Assembly (NCBI GenBank): GCA_032353305.1
Contig: JAUCNG010008900.1
Span: 1 to 15,217, forward strand
DNA from: Cephalothrix spiralis
Lineage: Eukaryota > Nemertea > Palaeonemertea > Archinemertea > Cephalotrichidae
Reading direction: 5' to 3'
Length of the DNA stretch: 15,217 nucleotides
Shown: piece after piece, positions 8,099 through 14,368 of the stretch
Position numbering within the stretch: the stretch's first letter is position 1
Layout of the letters: each line of letters opens with the position of its first letter
Program-made: the position numbers and the translations under genes
The notes under the pieces: generated by a model
Told to the model about the DNA's origin: nothing
Database searches by the model: none
What the model saw: only the letters and a program-made list of their open reading frames with translations

Positions 8099-8262
8099 TG
8101 TTACGATCGTTTTTTATCTGTATTTCATCTTAATCTATAATATCCACGACGAATAAATTAATGTCCACGTGCAACGATCATGTATTTGCTTTATCTGGAC
8201 ACATAATTGTCATGTGTTCATACAATTTCATTTGCGACTCATTTAACTGCCTACCTATTCGG
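8099..8262 (+). repeat. Dispersed repeat A, copy 2
   Basis: Matches 1865-2111 from TGTTACGAT onward, lacking about 70 bases that hold the hairpin's right arm and TATA box. It starts 46 bases after the E3 donor. Just beyond it, CGGATTCGAACTC (8261-8273) is a reversed B-box-like sequence (GTTCGAATC on the minus strand), hinting at a second tRNA-derived piece. Confidence 0.6.
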
Positions 8263-8322
8263 ATTCGAACTCACGAAAAGACAAGCTAAAATGTAAGAAA
8301 CAAAGAGTACACGCAACTTTTT

Positions 8323-8392
8323 GAACATGACGAATCTTCACGCAAGCAAATTTTACCACGAAATTGTTTTCTCAATTTTCAAATGAAAATTG
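8323..8392 (+). repeat. 70-base direct repeat, copy 1
   Basis: Pairs with 8434-8503. Shared core: CAAGCAAATTTTAC, then TTTTCTCAATTTTCAAA and TGAAAATTG. Its right end is a 9-bp inverted repeat, CAATTTTCA/TGAAAATTG (8373-8392). Confidence 0.65.
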
Positions 8393-8433
8393 TATTTAGA
8401 GATAATTCACTTGGAGAGCTGCTAGCTATAGGA

Positions 8434-8503
8434 GAACATAACGGATTTTCACCCAAGCAAATTTTACTTCGAAACTTTTTCTCAATTTTCAAAATGAAAA
8501 TTG
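8434..8503 (+). repeat. 70-base direct repeat, copy 2
   Basis: Second copy at a period of 111 bases, with the same 9-bp inverted repeat at 8483-8503 (3-base instead of 2-base centre). The 41 bases between the copies are not repeated. Confidence 0.65.
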
Positions 8504-8830
8504 AAATTATATACATGATCTGTTCTATGACTCTCATCCAACTGGTAGATGCGATGGACATAGACAGAATAAATTTTGGCACTATGTAAAATAAGGACAT
8601 AGGGCTTATTTCAACCACGAGTTCAACATGGACAGATTTATTCCAAATCCCACTAATGAATATACCAGCTCATCAGTATTTTTTCAAATGCTTATATTCA
8701 CCAAAAAAACCGAAGTGCGCTCTTTTACAAAAAAAAGCACACCAGAAATTTAAAACAGGGAAAAGCAACTATGTGAACTATCAATCAACTGGTATCAACT
8801 ATCAGTCGCCTACCAGGCCGCATTACCACA

Positions 8831-9796
8831 ATGAGCGACACCGAACAAAACGCTGCACCACCACCACCCCCGGGTCAAAACATAAGCCCCCCCCCCCCCG
8901 CAGCAGATCAATTACAAGCATAAGACTATAATGAACAAAATGCAGGCCAAATTCCGGTACAAACCCCCCCCCACAAGTACCACCCCCATTCGCGGTCCTC
9001 AACGAAAATCAATTTAATAACCTCCTAAAAAGAAACTCACAAAATCCAGAGAGAAGTCATTTCAAGCCGCCTGAATTTAGGGGCCTAGCCTCCGAAAATT
9101 TGTTAACGATTTCCAAATGTATTGCAATTTTAATAGTCTATCAGACCGCAGAACTGCGGAACTCTTTGTCATGTGCCTAAAGGATAATGCACCACTCAAT
9201 GAAATGCACCGGGGGGGGGGCGGGAAATATTAAAATAAATGTTCTCATAAACAGAATTCTAAGACCTAACGAGACAATGGATGAATACATCAATGATATT
9301 ACAGCGCAATGCACAAGACTGGGAAAACAACATCATGCATGCAGAGAAACAACAAATTTTGCTAAGGGGTCTAGCGGGAGACGCTAAAGAATTCGTCATC
9401 TCTGGACAACCATCTACAATAATAGAGATGGAGTCTAGAATTAGATTATTTGAAGAAGAAGAAAAAAATCCGCACTGGCCCTGCAATCACGGCTATACCA
9501 AGAGGCAGCAATGTCAAACTATCAACAACTATTGTTATAAAGCTTAACGGAAAAACTTACCGACCTACAATCACAGGTCGGCAAATTGCAATTAGGCAAC
9601 AATGCACCTCACAGACAACAAAACTTTCAACAACGCCCTTCAAGGTCGTCAGATGGACGGTTTTCTGCACTAATTGCGAAAGATACGGACACCATTATTT
9701 GTCATGTAAAAAAACCCAAGTCACTCAAAATGACAACCCGCAAAACAATCAGTTTAGAGGTCGAACTGCACCCCAAAATTTCCAAAAATACCAAAA
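8831..9796 (+). pseudogene. gag-like frame with CCHC zinc knuckle, frameshifted
   Basis: ATG 8831 opens MSDTEQNAAPPPPPGQN, a proline-rich start typical of many retroelement Gag proteins. The frame is broken at runs of 13 C (8887-8899), 9 C (8964-8972) and 10 G (9211-9220), where length changes are likely. Between them, FKPPEFRGLASEN and LSDRRTAELFVMCLKD suit a Gag capsid region. Further on, LAGDAKEFVISGQPSTIIEM reads in another frame. The nucleocapsid knuckle is clear: CTNCERYGHHYLSC at 9666-9707 (C-x2-C-x4-H-x4-C). The Asn/Gln-rich tail (NDNPQNNQFRGRTAPQNFQ) is cut at 9796 by the embedded integrase piece. Gag would package element RNA; this copy cannot be translated intact. Confidence 0.75.
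9775..9796 (+). repeat. 22-bp repeat left of the embedded pol piece
   Basis: The 22 bases ending in CCAAAAATACCAAAA are identical to 10417-10438. They are gag coding sequence (NFQKYQ). The pol fragment lies exactly between the two copies. Confidence 0.85.
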
Positions 9797-10405
9797 GTTG
9801 ACGTCAACTGCATATCACCCACAAACCCAAGGTTTGATAGAGAGATTTAATCAAACCTTACTTCAAGCTTTAAGTATGTAGGTATCGGACACTCAAGATA
9901 GGTGGGATGACTGTCACCGAAGCAACAGGCCATTCACCTTACCAATTACTTTATGGAGATGAACCAAGACTGCCAGTTGACCTCAAGTTTCCTGATTCAT
10001 ACAAATGTAAATCTAGGAGCAGCTGAACACTTGAGACGGATTATGGAACGGATAAAAGTATACCAAGAAAAGTCTCAAAAAAGTCAAGAAACAATGAAGA
10101 GGATTTATGATAGAGATGTTAACACACATGATTTCAAGTTGAACGACAGATGCTGGGTATGGAATCCCGCACAGAAAAAAAAACACAACCAAAAAGTTGA
10201 GCTGTCATTGGACTGGTCCGTTTATCGTTACGCAAAGACTTACCAATAACAATTTCATGGTCAAACTTGCTGATGGTACTGGAATGCCGAAAAAGGTACA
10301 CCAAATTAGAATGAAACAAGTCGTTTACATCTTTGTGCGGAAAATCGGATATTTAAGAACAGAGTCTACCATCTGATATTACATATATAGTCTACCCAAC
10401 ACAAC
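9797..10405 (+). pseudogene. Integrase C-terminal region fragment of pol
   Basis: The fragment opens with STAYHPQTQGLIERFNQTL, the end of the integrase catalytic core, whose conserved Glu is in the ERFN stretch. It meets TAG 9879-9881, then continues with TGHSPYQLLYGDEPRLP (another frame, with part of the usual sequence between them missing). YDRDVNTHDFKLNDRCWVW and LTNNNFMVKLADGTG with KKVH follow; these are the family's usual C-terminal domain. At least one stop and three frame changes are present. Everything before the STAYHPQT motif, including the first two catalytic acids, reverse transcriptase and protease, is absent. Integrase would insert element DNA; this piece cannot. Confidence 0.85.
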
Positions 10406-10415
10406 TTTAACATGC

Positions 10416-10556
10416 AAAAATTTCCAAAAATACCAAAATTATCAAAGCCCCCAAAATCTCAGACGAAGCAACGAAAATACTAATTATCATGGTCAAAACC
10501 AAAACTATGAAAGACAAAATCCAGAAAATCATCAGAGACAGAACGATGATCAATGA
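10416..10556 (+). pseudogene. Displaced gag C-terminal tail
   Basis: From KNFQKYQ the frame continues with NYQSPQNLRRSNENTNYHGQ and an Asn/Gln-rich end (NQNYERQNPENHQRQNDDQ), stopping at TGA 10554-10556. The composition matches the gag tail cut off at 9796, so this is the same gag interrupted by the integrase fragment. Confidence 0.65.
10417..10438 (+). repeat. 22-bp repeat right of the embedded pol piece
   Basis: Second identical copy, with which the gag tail resumes in the original gag phase relative to the repeat. Confidence 0.85.
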
Positions 10557-10833
10557 TCACAATTATTTATCAATAGTTCCATACATGATTATTGTATGAT
10601 TGTGAATCATTGTTGATGAACAAACATAATTCTTGTTCTTTCATATTTTTCATTTATTGATCTTATTCGTCTGTAGCGTGTTTAAACCAGGCTAGTCGAG
10701 GTGGGAAATGTTTTCCCCAATGATTAACGTATATTGCCGGAGTCGTAATAAGTGTCCATTATCTGGTTTATTGTGTATGTTGTGTTGTGTATTTGGATTT
10801 GTCTTAATTATGTCTCTTGTTGTTTTTTAAAAG
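10557..10833. other. No gene seen; possible element remnant
   Basis: Directly after gag an AATCATTGTTGATGAACAAAC region and a more G+C-rich stretch (CTAGTCGAGGTGGGAAATG, about 10692) might be retroelement non-coding sequence or an LTR piece. No copy is found left of gag. It ends in the T-rich acceptor GTTGTTTTTTAAAAG. Confidence 0.3.
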
Positions 10834-10925
10834 CATCCTCAATGCAAGGAGGACATGGCCGTGGAGAGCGATAGTTAGATGCCCGCCGGCAGCCTATTGT
10901 ATTCGCCCGCAAGAGGCCGAAGTAA
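10834..10925 (+). pseudogene. Basic terminal exon with one internal stop
   Basis: After the acceptor ending at 10833, phase 1 (as needed after exon 3 of the duplicated gene) reads ASSMQGGHGRGER, TAG at 10872-10874, then LDARRQPIVFARKRPK and TAA at 10923-10925. ARKRPK is a nuclear-localisation-type ending like that of the 13924 exon. The TAG would be CAG with one change. Phase 0 (HPQCKEDMAVESDS, then stop) and phase 2 (open throughout) are alternatives. The exon stands out by G+C content, and an AATAAA at 10924-10929 overlaps the stop. Confidence 0.38.
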
Positions 10926-10929
10926 TAAA
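10924..10929 (+). terminator. AATAAA overlapping the stop codon
   Basis: The hexamer shares bases with the TAA of the 10834 exon. If used, the 3' untranslated region would be extremely short. Confidence 0.25.
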
Positions 10930-11042
10930 AACATTATAATTATTTTTTTATATATCCGTATTTTTGTTCAAAAGTGTATAGTGATATGATTAACACATGT
11001 AATTGTGGGGTTTAAGTATTGTGATATTTTGTATCTTCCAAG

Positions 11043-11251
11043 CTGCTGCTCCTCACCGTCAGAATAAACGAGTTGTCGTCGCTGCCGCTCGTGGGCGGAG
11101 GCCGCTGTCACCTCCTGCCGCGCGGCGATCTAGATCCAGATCTAGATCGCCCGTGAATCCCCGCTACCGGGAAGCAGTAGCTCAGCTACGGAGTGATTTA
11201 TTTCTTTTATTATTTTTTTTTATTAAAAAAAAATATTACTATGTATCGTGA
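11043..11251 (+). CDS. RS-rich, arginine-rich candidate terminal exon
   Basis: The acceptor GTATCTTCCAAG (to 11042) is followed, again in phase 1, by AAAPHRQNKRVVVAAARGRR, then PLSPPAARRSRSRSRSPVN and PRYREAVAQLRS. The frame then runs into T/A-rich sequence to a stop at 11249-11251, so the last 18 codons may not be real; a weak donor CGGA|GTGATT occurs near 11190. The G+C content is far above the surroundings. RS repeats and basic runs are typical of nuclear RNA-binding or chromatin-associated proteins, and also occur in some viral nucleic-acid-binding tails. If joined to exon 3 of the left copy (…RAP), it would replace the short basic tail of the right copy. Function unknown. Confidence 0.45.
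11126..11149. repeat. 11-bp perfect palindrome encoding the RS run
   Basis: CGATCTAGATC (11126-11136) and GATCTAGATCG (11139-11149) are exact reverse complements with a 2-base centre. In the coding frame this is RSRSRSRS, so the DNA symmetry may simply reflect dipeptide repetition with AGA/TCT codons. Confidence 0.7.
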
Positions 11252-11345
11252 ATTTTTTGTTATTGAAAAATGACGAAAAACAGAGGACTCTGTGTGGAAG
11301 TTTGATTAATGTGTCATTCTAGTTCTAATTTCCATTAAGTGCATT
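11249..11345 (+). repeat. Direct repeat D, copy 1
   Basis: Matches 12099-12185: both have GTGAA, TTTTTGTTATTGAAAA, then TGTGTGGAA, GTGTCATTCT and TTCCA(T)TAAG. It begins right after the RS exon, 850 bases from copy 2. Confidence 0.55.
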
Positions 11346-11381
11346 TGAAAACTTTCATTGTGCTCCGCATATGTCGGAAGA

Positions 11382-12013
11382 TTATCGTCTGACATTGCTG
11401 CGGTTCTTGGTCGTTAGGTGTAGTGTTGTTTTCTGGGGGTTGGTGTCTGTGCGGAAAGCGATTCCTTTGTTATGGGTGTAGATGACATTATAGGAGAAAT
11501 ATCGTTTTCTTGTCTATACAATTGTGTGATCTAATAGAGGGGCTGTTTGTGTATTTGTGTCTTCAAGAGTTTGATCAGGGTACTGTGTGGAGACAGTTTT
11601 CTTTAATATCTTAGATTCCTTTTCACGTATAAGTTTCAATTCTGTGTGGTACGCATGACATGTGATGTGTCGTAATTTCAGCGAAGTCAGGTACGTAATA
11701 TGTATAGTTTTATTTAGTCGAATTGCAATTTCTCCGTCGTTTAATAACAGGTTTCCGAAATGTAATTTTAAATATGAAATAAAAATTCCGTGCGTATCTT
11801 GAGGGCTATACAATTATCGCGAGCGCTATAAGTGGCATATATTTATATGCTGCTTTTGGCATATTGCGTTTTGATCTAAAATATTTGAATATGATTTTCT
11901 TTCCAGAGTGCAAATGTGCATTTTGCGAAATACGATATTTCTTCACTGAACGTGGTCACGCTCCGACCACATAGCGTAATTATTGCCATGAAGATAAGCG
12001 TAATTATTGCCAT
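11382..12013 (-). pseudogene. Minus-strand reading frames with signal-peptide-like start
   Basis: On the minus strand ATG at 12013 opens a 45-codon frame: a hydrophobic IFMAIITLCG stretch (duplicated by a 24-bp tandem repeat) resembling a signal peptide, then RSVTTFSEEISYFAKCTFAL and a stop at 11876. In a second frame, 11813-11514 is open for 99 codons (GIFISYLKLHFGNLLLNDGE, then KTIHITYLTSLKLRHITCHA), stops at TAG 11514-11516 and continues in the same frame to TAA 11382-11384. No ATG starts the second frame. These may be pieces of one decayed secreted or membrane protein, or chance frames. I do not recognise the family. Confidence 0.3.
11952..11970. repeat. Short hairpin GTGGTC / GACCAC
   Basis: A 6-bp perfect stem with loop ACGCTCC, just before the tandem repeat. 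Short enough to be chance. Confidence 0.4.
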
Positions 12014-12020
12014 GAAGATA
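11973..12020. repeat. 24-bp tandem duplication, two exact units
   Basis: The unit beginning AGCGTAATTATTGCCATGAA occurs twice head to tail without mismatch (11973-11996, 11997-12020). At 24 bases it keeps frame on both strands: MAIITLIF repeated on the minus strand and SVIIAMKI on the plus strand. A plus-strand open frame also starts after the acceptor TTTCTTTCCAG near 11905. Confidence 0.85.
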
Positions 12021-12098
12021 AAAAAACTTCCTAGCAGCAATAATTCTGCCACTAAATATTTTTTTTAATATTTAAAAAAATTAAATTGGTGATATAGT

Positions 12099-12185
12099 GA
12101 AATTTTTGTTATTGAAAATATCTAAAAGGGGAATTTGTGTGGAATTTGAAAAAAGTGTCATTCTGGTCAAAAGTTCCACTAAGAA
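12099..12185 (+). repeat. Direct repeat D, copy 2
   Basis: Second copy of 11249-11345, diverged. No RS-type exon precedes it, so only the flank seems to have been duplicated. Confidence 0.55.
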
Positions 12186-12221
12186 TAGTATAAAGACCTT
12201 TATTTGTATTGGGGTTAGTAT

Positions 12222-12527
12222 ACAATAACAATATCAACAAATTTCATTCCTTCATTAAGGATATCTATGGAAGCTATACCAAAACTCCGAATTTAAGGAT
12301 CTGCTTACTTTGACGCAACGGATTTGGTAAGTATAGTTCGAAAAAGTATGAAGTTGAAATTCTTCCGCGACTTTATTCTCCAGAGACAGCTAACTAACTT
12401 TGAAGAAGCTCAAGAGGTTTACCAAAGCGAATTGACATTATAAGTGAGGAAAATTAAAGAGATAAATGATAGGCTCGTTTTGAAGATAGAGGCGACAAAA
12501 CTGTGTAGTCAAATCCATCAAAATTAA
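12222..12527 (+). pseudogene. Coding-like relic with two in-frame stops
   Basis: A single frame from 12222 to TAA 12525-12527 is broken by TAA 12294-12296 and TAA 12441-12443. The longest piece (12297-12443) reads GSAYFDATDLVSIVRKSMKL, then KFFRDFILQRQLTNFEEAQE and VYQSELTL. The last piece contains VRKIKEINDRLVLKIEATKL. The segment is helical, charged and coiled-coil-like, unlike the low-complexity translations nearby. A donor-like TTTG|GTAAGT at about 12331 gives an alternative exon end. I do not recognise it. The open runs are short, so this is tentative. Confidence 0.28.
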
Positions 12528-12794
12528 GGTACCAGTTGACACCAATTAGTGATTACTGCGATGGGACGACCATGATTCTAAATGATATATCGACAACAAT
12601 AATAAAGCGGACAGGTAATTAAGAGACATTTTTATCTATCTACGTTTTGGTGAATCATATAAGTATTATCTATAATCTTTGTATTGTTCTTGTCCTAAAA
12701 ACTTCTCAATTTGGACATGTAAGAAGTAAATCAAGTCCTTCGTAGAATAATCTCGATAGTGCTTGCAGTGAACTTCGTCAATTCTCTGATCTCA

Positions 12795-12802
12795 TATATA
12801 AG
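12795..12802 (+). promoter_or_regulatory. TATA box of the duplicated gene
   Basis: TATATAAG followed by GCCCCGGACTGC lies about 30 bases upstream of GAGCACAATTTATTAC, where transcription would start. Exon 1 would then end at CAAAG|GTACG (12854). The element sits in the 29-base block absent from the left copy. Its position relative to a conserved non-coding exon and donor supports it. Confidence 0.5.
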
Positions 12803-12823
12803 CCCCGGACTGCTTTTACGAGC

Positions 12824-12854
12824 ACAATTTATTACAATGTAAGAACATACAAAG
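12824..12854 (+). other. Putative non-coding exon 1, right copy
   Basis: Sequence from the predicted start to CATACAAAG|GTACG is nearly identical to 4103-4135 on the left. It has no ATG in a useful frame, so it is taken as 5' untranslated. A further conserved acceptor (GTTTTTAG|GTTTTCCCG, about 13051 and 4337) followed by ATAGGAC|GTATAT could be a second, optional untranslated exon. Confidence 0.4.
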
Positions 12855-13244
12855 GTACGATACATTAATTTAATTTGTATTTTATCTATTTGATTCTTTC
12901 AGAAATAAGTCTTTATGTTTAAGCAATTTAGAATTACTGCTTTTATGTTATCCTTGCTTTATTATTTGTGTATTTATAGTTATTTGGAGTGTCATAGTTT
13001 TAGTATTAACATTTATTAACCTAAACGTAATCTATCACTTTATTTGTTTTTAGGTTTTCCCGTTTCCATTCGTGTTATATTGGATAGGACGTATATTTTA
13101 ATTTATTTCTGACTTATTAATTAGTGCAAATGGGATATCATATTAATTCATATATTGAAACTTGCCCACCTTTTTTTTGTTTCTTTTTTTATAACACGTT
13201 TCTTGATTATTTAATACAATTATATAATTCTTTATAATTTCTAG

Positions 13245-13958
13245 ATTCATCTATCTCTGGATCTGAGCGCACAGATTCAGAGTTTCCAGACCTGGAAACA
13301 GACACTGACAACGAAAGAGAATGTGGCTGCTTTCGTTGTCGGGTCCTGGTCTGGGTACAAAATGCCCACTGCGGTGCCAATGGTCACCACATGATTGGTT
13401 TCCTAAGCAGATTTGAAAACCAAATTGCGGTAAGCTGAAGGCTAAAATATTTTTTATAATATTTTTTACATTTGTAAAACAATTTAAATTATTTCAAAAA
13501 AAATACTGACTATAACGAACATATTATATTTTATACAAAAAAATGTTTGTATAGATCTACATAAACATTTCACATTTTATAGGGACTCCACATGGTATAT
13601 GAACAAGACGGCCGGGAGGCCGCTATTAACGCGGTAAAGGCCCCCGGTAAGGAATAAAATTTCTCTAAATATTAATATTTTTCTTAACTATACAGAATAT
13701 TTGTACAGATTTTTTACAAAGTGCAAAATTTTCATCTAAAAATATTATATTTATAAAATATTTATAAAGTATTTTTTACAGTTTTGCATTTTTCACAAGT
13801 ACATGTAAGCAAAATGCAAAATTTCATTTATATCATCATTTAACATGTTTTAACTGACTACTTTATGTTTTAACTGACTCCTGAATCATGAACCGTTATT
13901 ATTTCAATACATATTGTTTTCAGTGCAACATCGTCCAAAGAGACGGCGCCAAAATTAA
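13245..13958 (+). CDS. Small Cys/His protein with basic tail, right copy
   Basis: Three exons fit by phase: 13245-13429 (after TTTCTAG; ends TTGCG|GTAAGC), 13583-13646 (after TTTTATAG; ends CCCCCG|GTAAGG) and 13924-13958 (after TTTTCAG; TAA 13956-13958). Residues: an acidic Ser/Thr-rich start (SGSERTDSEFPDLETDTD), a Cys/His cluster CGCFRC, ten residues, CGANGHH, then GLHMVYEQDGREAAINAVKA, and a basic end QHRPKRRRQN. The Cys spacing C-x2-C-R-x9-C equals that of the zinc ribbon at 1299-1523, with a His pair in place of the last Cys pair, so zinc binding is likely. The end suits a nuclear signal. The frame is open throughout but has no ATG at its start; the matching ATG exon is missing from this copy. 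Family not recognised; a nuclear regulatory role is a guess. Confidence 0.6.
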
Positions 13959-14368
13959 ATTTTAAGTTTGATTTGTTCAAAATTCTACTATGATTCTTAT
14001 TGATTGTTTAATTTGATTCAGATTTCAATACACTGAAAAAATTCGTCACAGCACAAAATTTTAAATAAGACAGTAATAATATCAAAATTAACCCATTTAC
14101 ATGAAAATCTATACATCATACCTAATTCATTCAATCTGATAATTCGAAACAGATATCAAGAAATTTGTTAATATAACAGCATATATATAGTAATCTGATT
14201 TCCTTGATCATAATCTGACATAGTTCTGACCTTGATTATTAATACAATAATTGATAATCCTTCATGTAATCCTCTACAATTTACATAATTTTAATTAACC
14301 AAGAATATTTAAGATATTTGAAGTATATGTTTATCAAAAAAAGACATTATTTATACCAAGTTAATCTA
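13959..14368. other. A+T-rich spacer, no gene seen
   Basis: No open frame of note and no clear poly(A) signal for the upstream gene apart from ATTAAA at the stop codon. No internal repeats noticed. Confidence 0.45.

Larger units (their letters stand above)
8831..10556 (+). mobile_element. Ty3/gypsy-type LTR retroelement relic
   Basis: The segment holds a gag-like frame with a CCHC zinc knuckle, an embedded piece of the integrase C-terminal region, and the end of gag again. Protease, reverse transcriptase and RNase H are absent. No LTR pair is seen in the window, and several frameshifts and stops are present, so it is inactive. It lies between candidate exons of the duplicated gene's neighbourhood. 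Retroelement identity rests on the integrase and zinc-knuckle motifs and is firm; the assignment to the Ty3/gypsy group follows from the STAYHPQT-type motif and the ADGTG/KKVH end. Confidence 0.85.
12662..13870 (+). repeat. Large direct duplication, right copy
   Basis: Counterpart of 3962-5720. It retains a 29-base segment with the TATA box that is missing on the left. It lacks two segments of intron present on the left, including the ATG exon. The junction of the larger loss is ATAACAC|GTTTCTTGATT at about 13196. Confidence 0.85.

Noticed and set aside
8379-8618. Overlapping open frames on both strands at the 70-base repeats
   Set aside because: They result from the repeat and its palindromes; no motif or splice context supports coding.
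8790-8797. TGGTATCA as a primer-binding site 41 bases upstream of gag
   Set aside because: Only eight bases resemble an initiator-tRNA type site, and no LTR end or matching 3' LTR can be seen. Too weak to list.
8656-8931. Open frame ending in KPPPPRSRSITSIRL
   Set aside because: It overlaps the start of gag in another frame; the Pro/Arg end is the C-run region read out of phase.
9953-10249. An independent gene starting MEMNQD
   Set aside because: The first part is an out-of-phase reading of the integrase region; the rest is the pol C-terminal domain after a frame change.
11043-11190. Viral nucleic-acid-binding (capsid-type) tail
   Set aside because: RS and Arg runs resemble such tails, but splice sites and phase agreement with neighbouring exons make a host nuclear protein more likely.
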